Source: Atrichornis clamosus
Taxonomy: Eukaryota; Chordata; Aves; Passeriformes; Menuridae
Direction: 5' to 3'
Assembly (NCBI GenBank): GCA_013400975.1
Contig: WBMZ01010248.1
Coordinates: forward strand, 144,996-208,995
DNA length: 64,000 bases
Shown: piece by piece, positions 37,295 through 50,200 of the stretch
How the letters are laid out: the number at the start of each line of letters is the position of its first letter
How positions within the stretch are numbered: the first letter of the stretch is position 1
Program-made: the position numbers and the translations under genes
The notes under the pieces: model-generated
What the model was told of the DNA's origin: nothing
The model's input: the letters and a program-made list of their open reading frames with translations, nothing else
Databases searched by the model: none

Positions 37295-37690
37295 AAAGTC
37301 CTATGAAGAACAGCAGAGGGAGCTGGGGTTGTTTAACCAGGAGAAAAAGAGGCTCAGTGGGGACCTTCACTCTCCACAACTCCCTGACAGAAGGTTGTGG
37401 CCAGGTGGGGGTTGGACTCTGCTTCCAGGGAACAAGTGACAGGACAAGAGGAAACAGCCCTCAGCCTCGCCAGGGGAGGTTCAGGTTGGACATCAGAAGG
37501 AATTTCTTCACAGAAAGTGTGGTCAGGCATTGGAATGTGGTGGAGTCCTCATTCCTGGAGGTGTCCAAGGAACAACTGGACATGGCACTGCGTGCTCTGG
37601 TCTGGGTGACAAGGTGGTGATCGGTCACAGGTTGGACTCGATGGCTTGGAGGCCTTTCCCAACCTGAATGATTCTGTAATTTTATTCTAT
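37295..37690 (+). mobile_element. CR1 3' fragment next to the candidate alternative exon
   Basis: GAGCTGGGGTTGTTTAACC, GAAAAAGAGGCTCAG, TTCAGGTTGGACATCAGAAGG, GGTTGGACTCGATGGC and AATGATTCTGTAAT are in CR1 order. Its truncated 5' end lies about 40 bp from the acceptor of the 37156-37255 exon. Confidence 0.93.
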
Positions 37691-39330
37691 ACATAGGTCA
37701 ACTGTACAGCTGGATACTGAGAAAAGGCAGGAGAGCAGCCCACTGGAAAGAAAGGAAAAGTTGCCCACTGACAATATAAAGCAACAGAGCCCAGCAAGAA
37801 CCAACACAGTGATTACATCAAACACTTCAAAAATTAACCCAGAAATAGGGATACAGGGAAAAAATGAGTGAACTGTCACAGACCAACACACACAAGCAGC
37901 ACTATGAATTGGAACTAGTGCCAAAAGGTTTTTCAAGTATTTCCTTTTCTGGGAAAGGTCCTGACAAGGATTTGGAGTGATGTTCGGATGGGCTCTTTCT
38001 GGCCAAACAACTCTAACAATTTTTAATGCCTGATGGCAGAGCGTACCAAGAGAGGCAGAGCACACCTGTCTCACACATGTTGTCTGCCTCAAAGCTGGGA
38101 CCTTGAGACATGAGAAACATCTATTTAAATCTTTCTTAAATCAAGGACAAAATTTAATCCAATTCTTCCATATCCTCCCCAGCAGGCATTCAAAGGCAGG
38201 TCTCTCTAAGCTCTTTCTCAAACATTCAAAGAAGGCAGACTATCATCACAAGGGGGTCAAAGGATGGACAAAGGAGAGACAAAAAGTCAATCTATTACCA
38301 TGAAAAACTATTTGTAATAAATCCAAATCTCGGTAGACAGTCTATTAACACAAGTTTAAAAGGTGAAAAATAGAAAGAAGGAGCAAAGATCCCAAAACAT
38401 AAAAAATTCATGCTGTTTGATTTGAAAGGCTTCTCTCTTTTACACATTTTGAGCTGGAGCAATAGATGCTTTTTAGGAATATTCTTAGCATTGTGTAACT
38501 TGCACATATGTGCTAACTCAAAATACAATGCAACCCTCCATTGTCCTAGAAAACTAAAGGAATGCTAAGTATAGCTCAAATCCTGCTAATACTTTTTTAA
38601 AATACCTAATTCGTTCATTCTATGTTCTTCTGCTTTGATAATTATTTCTTTTCATCCCTCCCTGACTCACACACTGAGGCGACCAAAGGAGAATGAACAA
38701 ATAGAAGTGGGAGGAGAGCTGAGAAGTGGCATGGACTTGAAAAGCTCTGAATGCCTTCAATCATCTGGAAAATCACAAGTACCAATCTTTTAACTTCTGT
38801 AATTAAAGACTCATTACATGTAGTCCTGAGCAGCTTTTAGGAGTTCACTACCAGGCACAATTACATTTTAAAGGCTTTTCTTCACTTTTTGTGCTGCTTT
38901 TAGTTTCTAACCCAATATTCCAACAACTGTACTTTGAATTCTGTACTGAAAAATAGAATCTGACTTGAAGTTATGAAGGGCAAAACACTGGCAGGGAGGC
39001 ACTAGAGAGGAGACAGAGCTCTGCCATTCCTCAGCCGTGCTGGTTTGAGGCATTCCTACTCAGCTCCTGATGGAAAACTACACCTTCATTTTTATGGGAG
39101 ATGGAAATGACAGTAAACCTCTTACTGACAGTAAAACTTTTCATCAGAAGCAAGGGGAATTTGCATTTTCCCCACAGTGAAGAGTGAGGTGTCAGCAGTG
39201 CCACATCTGCCTGCACTGCCTTAGGGGCTGCCCATGGCCACCTTCTGCCACAAAGAGTAGGGAAAATATTGCAGCTTTCATAGGGAAATGATTCACCTTC
39301 CATATGCCTTTGATGGTGGCATCGGAAAAT

Positions 39331-39500
39331 ATGGAATCCTAAAGGCTGGAAAAGCCATCCAAGATCAAGTCCAGCTGTCCACCCATCACTACCACCATGT
39401 TTCACCCCTAACTCAGGTCCTCAAGGGCCACATCCACATGGCTTCTGAAACTTCTTGAAACAGGGGTGCTGACTTCAGCACTTCCCCATGCAGCCAAATT
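39331..39500 (-). mobile_element. Diverged CR1 3' fragment
   Basis: TATGGAATCCTAAAGGCTGG, CCAAGATCAAGTCCAG and TCAAGGGCCACATCCACATGG resemble a reverse-complement CR1 end. Diverged. Confidence 0.65.
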
Positions 39501-42500
39501 TTCTGGTTTTATGTTCTAAAAATTAAATCTTTTTTAAAAAGCCCCAAATCTCTGAGTGCATGTAATCTTTGTAATATTGCTAGACTGCCCTCATGATATC
39601 AAATAAAAACCAAGAACAGTGAGAATCTTAGAAATGGGGAAAGAGAATAGGCATGATGGTGCCCACCATGTTCAGATTTTAACTGACGCTTATTTACAAA
39701 TCTGTGGCAAGATTTTAAGTTCTTATTTCAAATATCTTCTTCTCTCAATTTCCCACCTAATTCTGGCAGCTATTGTCAGCAGGTACTTTAGAAGTACAAT
39801 ACATACTCCTCAAAAAGGATATTGCATGTCACCGCTTGCTGTGCCACATCCACACCAACCCACACCCACAACGAATTGTATTGGATAATTGGTCACATCT
39901 GAAGAGTAAGAACTAAATTTTGTAAGGACTAAAAATTGCTCAGCACTCCCTACAATTAAAAGACAATGGTATGTACAATATGCTGTATTTCAACTCTAAA
40001 TTTAGACAAATCACTATCTCCAAGTCCAACACAGAAAGTCTTAAAGAAATTATATGCATCAAACACACAAGTAACGTCTTATATTTAAGAGTAAGAAGTG
40101 AAATATAAATTGAAAAAAAGAATTTAAAAAATGCATTTTAAATCAAGTTGAAGTGCATGAAAATAACATCGTGGAGACAAAACGTAATAAGGAGCTTGCA
40201 GATTCCTTTTCTTCAAGGTTCTTCTTTTCAAGGAGAAAGCAGTAATTCTATCAGTGCTCAGGAGATGGGAATCAGGAGAAAGGGAATGCATTTGAAAGTA
40301 ATCCATGTCAGACCTGCTAATACCACAACATACATCTCTTTGACATTAACAGAGACCAACAGACACAAATAAAGTGCAGACAGTAGATAATCTGTTTGTA
40401 TTTCTACTCTGCTTTTTAGTTAAGAATTGATTTTGTGAAATGAAAGAGTTTACTGAAAGCTACAGACAAAGTTCTGCATTTTTTTCAGTAATTATTTAGG
40501 AATTGTTGCAATTAAACAGACAAAACTAGTGATTGATAATTTCTCCCAAAAAACAGCATCCCTGTTCATATGAGCAAGGTTTTCCATCACCCAGTGTTTA
40601 ATCCTGTTTATCCTATACAGATGTGTTTAACAAAATCAAATAACTTTTCATTTTTAACTCCCCAAATACAAATTTTTTCAAGGCCTTAATAAATGCTCGG
40701 ACCTTGTGCATTCCAATTCCTCTGTTTTTTAATAATACAATCATTTCCAGAACTGGTCTGGCATGTAGATGTAGGAAAACAGCATGTTCAGAGAGTCAGT
40801 TTGTACCTAATGAAATGGGTATATAAATTAATTTTTCTTTTTTCCCTCCAGTATTTTCCAATAGGGAGAATGCTTCTAAGTCATGCAAATTAAAAAAAAC
40901 CCCAGACATTTCTATCTAAATATCTAATAGCAGAAACAGAAAATAGTACTGTCCAAAGGACTGTGGACATGGAATTAGCACTGGTAAATCCTACTAAGAC
41001 AGACTTTTCCCACTTTCATCCTAGAGACGGTGCAGGCAAATGGACTGAATTAATTTTTCACAACAGTGAAAAATAAGAGAAAGATATTTTCAGAAGAACA
41101 ACAAAAGGTTAGTTTTTAAGAGACACTCCCACCTGAGACCTTCCCCTTCCAGTATTGCTACCAATAATTCTTCTTAGCAAATGTATGTCCAAGAAAATCT
41201 AAACCCCAAATAAAGGAATGAGAGTAAGGCAAAAGCCTGGGCTGGTAAGGAAGTTGCACAAAGCAAATTAATTACTTTAATTGGTTCCTGTACCTCTGAG
41301 AACCACAATATATATACATCCAACCAGCTGAGTCTAAGTACACAATGATTTGTACAGGTAACTCAATTTATCTTTCACATAAAATAGAACAAAATGATTA
41401 AATGTAAATACCTGAGTTTGAACGGCAACACTGTGGCCCATGTTGGGTACTGGAACTGAGCAGTTCAGTGACCAACAAAATATGGGTCTTGTTTAGAAAA
41501 CTGAAAAAATACCTGAAATTTTTCAGAACAGAAAATACTGCTCAACTCGATCACACTCAGCATTACTTAGAGATTTCTTTCTGCATATACTTCCACAAAG
41601 ATTCAAAATCTTCCTTACATCAAGCAGTAAACAAACAAGCAATTTTTTAAAAAATCATTTACCATGTACTGTGACGAGATCATTTGCTTGTTTCTGTGCA
41701 ACTACTGAGAAACATTCAGTTTGAGGAAATACCTTACCCCAAACCCCCTTGCTTGCCCTAGGCAGGCTATTCCTTGACTTTTTGAGAGGCCTCACTGAAA
41801 ACTTCTCCCTTTGTTTGCAAATCCTCCATCTTACTAATAAAAGAACTCCAACATCAGTAAATACTACCTAGACCCCATCTTATTTCCATTGCTAACACTA
41901 ATGGCAGTGAGGTTTCTGCCTCATTTTACCCAGCCCCATGTGAGCAGCACTTCGCTACCTCAGCTCTGACTCAGACATCCTCATTTTCCCATCATTATTC
42001 TCCACACTGTCAGGCTGAGCAGTGCTCTAAATCATTATTACTCTTGGTTTTTACTATAAGTCCTTGATTTTAACACAAAATACAATTGCTTTGTTAAGAA
42101 AAAAAATACCGGTTTTCCATGCATCCATCACATAATATTCTCCTAACTTTTTAACACGGTGAGGAATCAGAACTATAAAGAGATCCACAAATTACAGATC
42201 TAGATTAACAGGTAACTAAACACAATAAGACAAAGGTTCTTAACATAAATGGGAAATATGATAATAGCTAGTAAAATGTGTGCAACAGTTGTAACATTTG
42301 ATTGAAATTGTGTATGTAGATATGTAATGTGGTAGATACTAAAGGAATCTGAACAGCATAAAAATTAAAAAGCAAATTATATTAACACTTGACTTGTAAG
42401 GAGAAAATTACTGACTACAATTAAGACAAATGACTACACTACATTCCCACTTAGCATACAGAACATTATACATTGTCACCAGATTTGGAACATTTTATGC

Positions 42501-45500
42501 TAAAACCTTTCTTAAAGCAGACAGGTGTCATTTCCACTTAGCTGTGGTTAAATCTCTTGGCAGTAAGTACATGCATTAAATATGACCAATGTTAACGGGA
42601 ACGAAGGTTATTTTTTTTTAGACAGGAGCATTCAGAAGAAGTAATTTTCTTTAATTGGCTTCTGCCTACGAGCACCTACTCTGTTGGAGATGACAGAGGC
42701 AGAGAAGCATTGCTGCCACGCAGTACACCAGCAGTGTAGATGGTTTATAACAAGAAATGATGACGAGACATTGGAAAGTCTACTGACACTCTTATGGTGT
42801 AAACTGTAAAGCAATTTCTGAGAAAAACTGAAGTTACTTTAAATAATTACTAATGTCATAAAATTAAGTAAGGTGAATTGAAATTGATAAATTTCATTTT
42901 CCTGCCCCTCTTTAAGAAAATTAACTCTCTGCTGAAAGGAAACTCCTTGGTTTCAGCAGGCAAACAGCCTCTATTTCCTATTTCCCTTTGGCTTCTCAGC
43001 AGTAGCCTGAGAGCACTCCAGCTGATGCCTACTCTGCAACATCTTCCTTCTATTTTTTTGGCCAAACTAAGCAATCATCTCAGATGAAGGACAACCATCT
43101 ACAGTCATCATCATCCACATCACACCCATGTTCCCTGCAGCAGTGCCCAGCACAGCTCGGAGGCTCCATCCTCTGCCTCTTTGGGCAAATGCACAGGTGT
43201 GTAACAAGTGCAACATGAGAGGCAGGATCAGGGAATGACCTCTCAGTCTCCCTCAGACCTGTGGCCTGTTATTTCTCTCTAGTAAAACAAAGGAACTGGA
43301 CTTGGCAACATGGGGCACTACCACCCTAATCAAGTTGTGCCTGTGCCTTCTCTCCTGCCTTCAGTCCCATGTAATTTAAAATTCTGTTCGGTAGACTGTA
43401 AATGGTTGCATCCAAAGCTAAGAACAGCAATGTCCACAGGAATCCTCACACAGTACTTCAGATAAAAGTAGCCTACTATACACTCCATTTTCAATATATT
43501 TATTATCCCTTCTCTTTCTCATGTGTTTTGTTGTTGAATCAGTTGAGCAGGCTTTACAAAATGTTGCCTTCCTCCTGAAAACACGTTCTGGTTCAGTAAC
43601 TTTAAGAGCAGTGACTAAATGTTAGCACTGACACCGCTCACACACCATCCTGTCATTAAAAATGTTCATGGGTACTGTTTCTGTTTCAGATCTGTTTGCA
43701 AAAGCTTCACCACCACTCTGTGACCACTGCTTTATCTTGTCAGTTCTCCCATATTTGTAGCAACAAATCCCAAGGCTGCTTTCAATGCCCAATTACAGAA
43801 CAACATTATCCTCTAACTGCATAAGACAGCTTTTTATTAAACTTGTTCTCACCAATACATCACTATTAGCGATACATTAAAATGTATTTTTAGCCTCATT
43901 TCTTATGGAAATGAATCTTCCCCACCTACTCCAGCTTTCTCTCAGTTTGCATTTCCTTCCAATACCCATGGCCAGGGGCAGCAGAAGAGGATTTTCACTG
44001 ACACATACAGGAAAGGCACTTGACACTTTTAATTGTTGCCTGTTTTATTACTGTTAAACAAACTACCAGTAGGTCAGAAAAAGAAAATAAATTACTTCAA
44101 AATTAGTGTTTTCACTAAATCCTTGCCTCTACAAATCTGTTCTGCCCAGCACTGATTGCAAAGGCAATACTTGCTGTACTTGTGAGCAACTAGCTAGTTA
44201 CTTACCAAAACCCACCTGCCTATTTCTCAAAGGCTGGAACACTGCATCAGGGGGAAGGGGTGGGTGATTTCTGGGCAGAGGGTGGTCCTGAGGACTTGAG
44301 TAGAGGCAGCTTGGGTGATTAAAATCCATGACAAAATCAGTCCTGTTTTAAATTTTGGCCAAAACCTTCTTCTGCATTGTTGTGTACACACTTCTGTTTG
44401 ATATTTAGGTAACTCTGAGCAAGTTGCTCTCAGATCAATTTCTTCTGTGTCGCTCACTTTTGTTATTTTTCTAAGATTCAAATTAGTTCTTACATAAACA
44501 CGTACAGCACAATTTCTTTCACAAAGGGAACCACAATTACACCCCTGTCCATAGATGTGTACCTTCATTTTTTTTACTTTTGGGGTCGGCTGTGTTTTAA
44601 TCATTATTAAAACAAATTAATTTCTTTGATAACTCCAAGCATAGTCGTTCTTTTGGGCAGAACAGGAGGACCGAGACCTTTGCTTCCACACAAAGACAGA
44701 AGACAGTAAAAGGCACGTGATAACCAACTGTGATCAGCATCATCTGCGTGCCTGGGGAACACCACTACAGCACTCACAGACACATCTATTCACAGGAATA
44801 ATATCTTTTCTCAGCACCCTATTTTCCTATTTTGAATAAAGCATGATGACTTACACTACAAACAGTGCTTCCAAGCCGTACATTTATTTACAGTAATTCA
44901 TGTAATTCATTGTCATGCATCCCCATCCCTGTTCTCCACAAATACACCACCAGTACAATTTATCGCTCACATAACCTTCCCCTAAGCAATGCTACAACCA
45001 TCCTATAAACCACTGATTTAGGCCTGCACAATTACATCCGTGGAAGTATTAGAATTATCCTGCTATTTTATTCAGATTTTAGAAAGCTATATGTAGTGGT
45101 GAACTAGCATTCCATGCACTAACAACCTAGACTCTTCTAGAATTTTACTGCCCTGTCCATATAGCTTGGGTATTATTCATATCCTATCCACCTAGAAATG
45201 CCATAAACATGAATAACTAACTGTAATTGGAAGCCTGGGAAGTGTGGTTAAATTGGTATCAAAAAGTTCATTTTTCACTGTACAAGGTTTCTTTCATAAT
45301 GGAAAAAGAACAACACTCAGGGTGGACAGAGTGTGCAGTTACCTCTGCCAAAGGCTGCAGCATCCCTCTCATTTTAGAACACTGGCTGTAACAACAGGAA
45401 TTGCCGAAAGCTTCCCTGCTTTACACAGAAATTAGAGGCCCATTCCGAAGCATGCTGACTCTCCAGGCTAGAGTTTTCTAGAATACCACACCACTCTTCT

Positions 45501-45747
45501 GATTTTTCAAATTATTTTTATGGAGAGAAACTTGCCACTAATGTCAGTGTAAGGTTTTTATTACTGTTTTTTTGTTGCAAGGTATATTTGGGGTTGATCT
45601 GTAGAAAATGCAGCCTCATCTGAACCACAAGTTTTCTTCATATTTTACAAAGAAAATTTCCAGGCTCTGGAAATCGGCCTCTCTGGTTACCCTGAGAAAT
45701 ACACTGGCAGCTTTCCTGAGAAAGCCTTTGTTAAGCTTACAAGTTTC

Positions 45748-46022
45748 AGAGAATCACAGAATCAATTAGGTTGGAAAAGACCTCCAAGATCATCAAGTCC
45801 AACCTATGACCCAGCCCCACCTTGTCAACCAGACCAGAGCACAGAGTGCCACGTGCAGTCGTTCCTTGAATAGCTCCAGGGACAGTGACTCCACCACCAA
45901 CCTGGGTAGCCCCTTCCAGTGCCAGACCACCCTTTCCATGAAGAAATTCCTTCTGATGTCCAGTCTGAACCTCCCCTGGCTCAGCTTGAGGCTGTGTCCT
46001 CTTGTCCTGTTCCCTATGGGCT
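45748..46022 (-). mobile_element. CR1 3' fragment
   Basis: AGAATCACAGAATCAATTAGG, GGAAAAGACCTCCAAG, TCATCAAGTCCAACC, AAGAAATTCCTTCTGATGTCC and GTGTCCTCTTGTCC. Same subfamily as the 37295-37690 copy but in the opposite orientation. Confidence 0.92.
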
Positions 46023-47256
46023 AGGACAATAATAATGCCAATTCTAGCAAAGCCCTTTTTCAGCCAGTGCCCCAGAGTTCCCATAAAAGCTTGAAATTGT
46101 GGGGTTGGTGGGGACAATGTTAAGAAGTGCAGTTCTAAAACTTCATTTTTCAAAAATGCATCATTCATCTCAACAAAATTACATCACTGGCCCACTAAAG
46201 ACATTGGTTCATTCCTTAAACAAGGGATGCTGCTAATCACTCCGGTGCAGTTTTGCCTCACACCATGAATTCCCAGGGAATGAGCAAACAACTGTTTCAG
46301 CTGATACTTTTCTAATTCTGTTTTACAGCTATTATTGCTCAAATCAAATAGCACATTCAAATGTAAGTGCCAACTTCTAAGGAAACTCTTATTTCTAACA
46401 AAAGTGTTTTGTTACATAAACCGTGGAGTTGGTAAAAACACACTGAAAGAATGGATGTTGTCTGCTTCTTGACAAGAACAAGAAGTTAAAAAAAATTCTC
46501 TACTGGGATGGAATGAGTAAAATTCCTGTCTGTTCCAACAGAGGAGAAATGTGGTTTATTCTCACCCAGTTGCTACCACTTACTTTATTTCTTATACCAA
46601 CCTTATATCTACTAAATGGACATCAGCAAAAGTCACTCCGCCATCATCCATCCTGGACATTGGACAAAGTGGAACTGCCGAGTTTAGGAGCACAGCCTAC
46701 TTCAAAACTACATTTAATGGAAACACAGCCCAGCAAGGCCAAGCTCTCCATAAGGGGGCAATGGGTGCCACCACTGCGGAAGCAATGGCAAACACAGGCT
46801 CCAGCATTTGTTTCATTTGATTACATTTATCCCCACATTGTTCAACCTTTCACCCACATTTTTTATCCAGTTAAAACCTCTCTCTTCGAGTAGAACTCTG
46901 AATCTTGGAAACAGCTTTTGATCACCAAAAAACTTCCTTGGTTTGCAACAGCTTTATATTAATTGTTCATGCTCTGGATACTTGCAGTTCCCAATTTAGA
47001 CTAAAAAGCAGTAGTAGAAAATGTGCTATTTGACACATCATTATTAGGAGGAACCACCTAAATAAGCCCGTGAAAAGAATTCAAACTTCCATTAGTTTCA
47101 GTCCCCTCTTAAAACTGCTCTTCCTCTCCTTCTCCACAATGATCTCAGGGTAGTATGGAGCACTGCTTGCTGGGAAAGCCTGAAAACACCTGGCTACAAC
47201 TACATGGAAAACGGGGTATTAGAAAAGGAGAAGAATGACAAAATAAACTGAATTTA

Positions 47257-47285
47257 AAATATATATATATATATATGAATGAATG
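47257..47285. repeat. AT microsatellite followed by GAAT repeat
   Basis: About ten AT units, then GAATGAATGAA. Confidence 0.9.
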
Positions 47286-50200
47286 AAAAATAGGAGGAAT
47301 GAAAACAACCCATTACATTTAACTGATAGTAGTATTTCTGTCATTAGTGTAACCACCAGTTCCAGGGAGACAACAATCAAAAACAAAGTAGATTTAGGCT
47401 AAGTAACAGGAATCTCTAACTTGGCTAAAAAAAAAATAATCATGTAATATGAGTTACAAGAAAATAATCAAATTTCAGATCCCAGTAAGTTTACAGACTA
47501 TCTACGAAGATTATTTATTTGTTTTAGTAAGAAGTCCACAGTTGTTGAGTTACCTGAATGATATTCTGGGTTGCTCAGCAATCCTGAAAAATCAGGCCAG
47601 GTCTATTTTGAAGCTTCAAATTAATGTTTGGGCACTTTAAATCCCCAGGTATCCAAGTGCTTTTCTATCTCTGCTACATCTCAAAAAAGATCACAATATC
47701 TAAAGCTCCGAAAGCCATGATACAAATTTTGTCTCCAAAGTCCGGGCTATTCTTAGGGTATTTATTGCCTTTCTAACACCACTTGACATTTTAAATTTAA
47801 AGATCTTTCCCGGTGGGTATCTACCGTATAATACCGAGGTTTTGAAGAGGAGCAGCGAGGTTATAGGGAACCTCAGAGAGGCAAACAAGGATCATCAAGA
47901 AGTGTAAAATTAATTAAAACCCATCTGATCACCTCTTGGTCATATCTTAATAATCTGGGGGGTTGGATTTGTTTTAAACAGATCTATTATAGAGAATTTA
48001 TACCAGAAATATGAAAAAACATTACTTGCAGTTTAAGCAATACAGATAGAACATAAGTTTAGAGACTGAAAAGGCACCTGAACAGATCAACTTTGCATCA
48101 TCAGGTATTTTTTTCAAGAAAAATATAATGATGTGCAACCAGGAGAAAAAGTGGCTGTTTGAAACCATTCCAAAAAAATTATTTTTTTTCTAAGTAATTT
48201 TTAGTAATAAAATTTAGCAATTAATAAAAATTTAGTAATTAAAAAAGTAATAAGCTTTTCTAAGTCATCTTCCTCTTAATAGGTCTAAGTAAATTATTTT
48301 CATAGGAAAAAAATTACATAAATCGAAACTAGTAAAGGTGAAAACTTATCGCTTCTCTTTTCTTTCACATTCTGTCCTGCTGAGAGAAATAAATTAACTA
48401 ATCAGAAGTGTAAAAAACAATTGCTCCTGAAGCCAGTATTTGATAACAACACACGAAGAAACACCCTCACAAATAAGGTGAAGATTTCAGGTACAATGCT
48501 CTGAACACACTTCAAACTTAGACCTTTCCACAACTTCCCACACTGACTGAAGGGAATTAGTACTTTGCATATCACTCCCATTAAAAACCATTCTGTCACG
48601 GAAGGGACCAGAGCTGCTGAAAGGGTTCCTCTGGTTGTGCTTTGTTCTGTTTGCTTCAAGGTTTCGGGAACACCGACTGGATGAGTTCCAATTCCGACCT
48701 GGAGTTCATCCCGTGCTCCCAGATGGGATCTCTGCGTGTGACAGGGAGAGGAGGACGTCCTCCTTCACCCCAGCTCAGAATGGATTCGTGCCTTTTCCTA
48801 TACACAGATCTACCTCCTGGGAGTTAGCTAACTAATAATGAAATGAGTGTGAATTGAGCACTGCCCATTTTTACAGCCTTTAACTATATACTTGATCAAT
48901 ATTTCTTGTTTTTAAAACAAGAAATCAAAACTAAGGAGAAAAAAAGTACCTTTTCTATCAGTGTTGAAAGCAAGTTTTCAGTAACTCTGGTTATCAAAAC
49001 TACTCATCTGTTAGGAGAAGTAAACAACTGGGCCTACACTCAATGTTAGTTACATTTTTCTAAGTGTTGAAACTAAAATCATTATAAATATTATGAATGT
49101 ATACTTTTATTAGGGCCAAGATTTTGCTACCTATCTTCCAGACCAGGCCTAAGAGGTTAGAATGGTTACCAAACCAGGATATAAAGCCATGGCACAAAAT
49201 ATTGAATTCCCATTCTAAATCTAACTGTGACTTCACAGAACTCCAAGAAGACTGAAATCTAAATATAACACAATGTATGCTAATATTGCCCTAATTTTGA
49301 AAGAAAACTATCAATAAAAAGCAGGTCAACGCAAACACTGCCAGAGATGCTGCTGCAAAGAACCAGAAAAGCTGAAGAGACTGAATCGAGATAAATCATT
49401 CTGTCCAGTTCTAACAGCAGAAGCCACAACCAGAACTTGATTTTTATGCAGAAGGTTATTTTGCTGTGGACAATAAGGGTGGCAGAATAATAAACTGAAG
49501 TGTGCCAACAACCTTCTGCTATGCTGGAAGTTCTCACAGGATGAAAAAAGGCTTCTTGCAGGAGCAGTCAAGGAAGCAAATATCTAACAAAAGTTCTACA
49601 CACCATGCAACAGTTACAGAACTTTATTTTTTTTTTTAAGAATACAGTGTCATATAAATAGAAAAGGAGATTTTTCATTAAAAATCCCACACGTAGTCCC
49701 TACAGCACTTGAGATTCGAACACTAATTCTGAATGTTCAAATAGTCCATCAAACAAACTGGACAGTACCAGATGACAGCAACGAAAGTAAGGCTGAATCA
49801 AGATTAAATCTCAATTTTTAATCTAGTCATGGAATGGTTTCATGCCTTTCATGTCCATATGGTTGTATTTCACCTCAAGGAAAAATGGCCAATATCTTGT
49901 TAAATTAAAAAAAAATCAAAGCAATGCAATTAGGGGGAAAGGGAAAGCTCAACAAAGAAACTAAAATAAAATTTAGCCAAACTCTTTAGAGCTGATATGC
50001 AGAAGTTTTTAAAAGTATAACTCAAGGATATTATTTGAGCTGTTCTCTGTTTATCACAACAATCTGTATTTAAACGATTTTTTAACTAATGTGAAATAAC
50101 AGCATAATATTCCCAGAAGTAGCACTTTTACATACACAGAAAAATAATGTTGCTTTTAAATCTTGCCTATCAATTTGCTTATTTGAAAAATAGGTTGAAA

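Noticed and set aside
45746..46168. Minus-strand 140-codon frame
   Set aside because: Covered by a CR1 3' UTR fragment, which is not coding.
46513..46893. Plus-strand 126-codon frame
   Set aside because: No recognisable domain, and a second overlapping frame is equally open; typical of chance.
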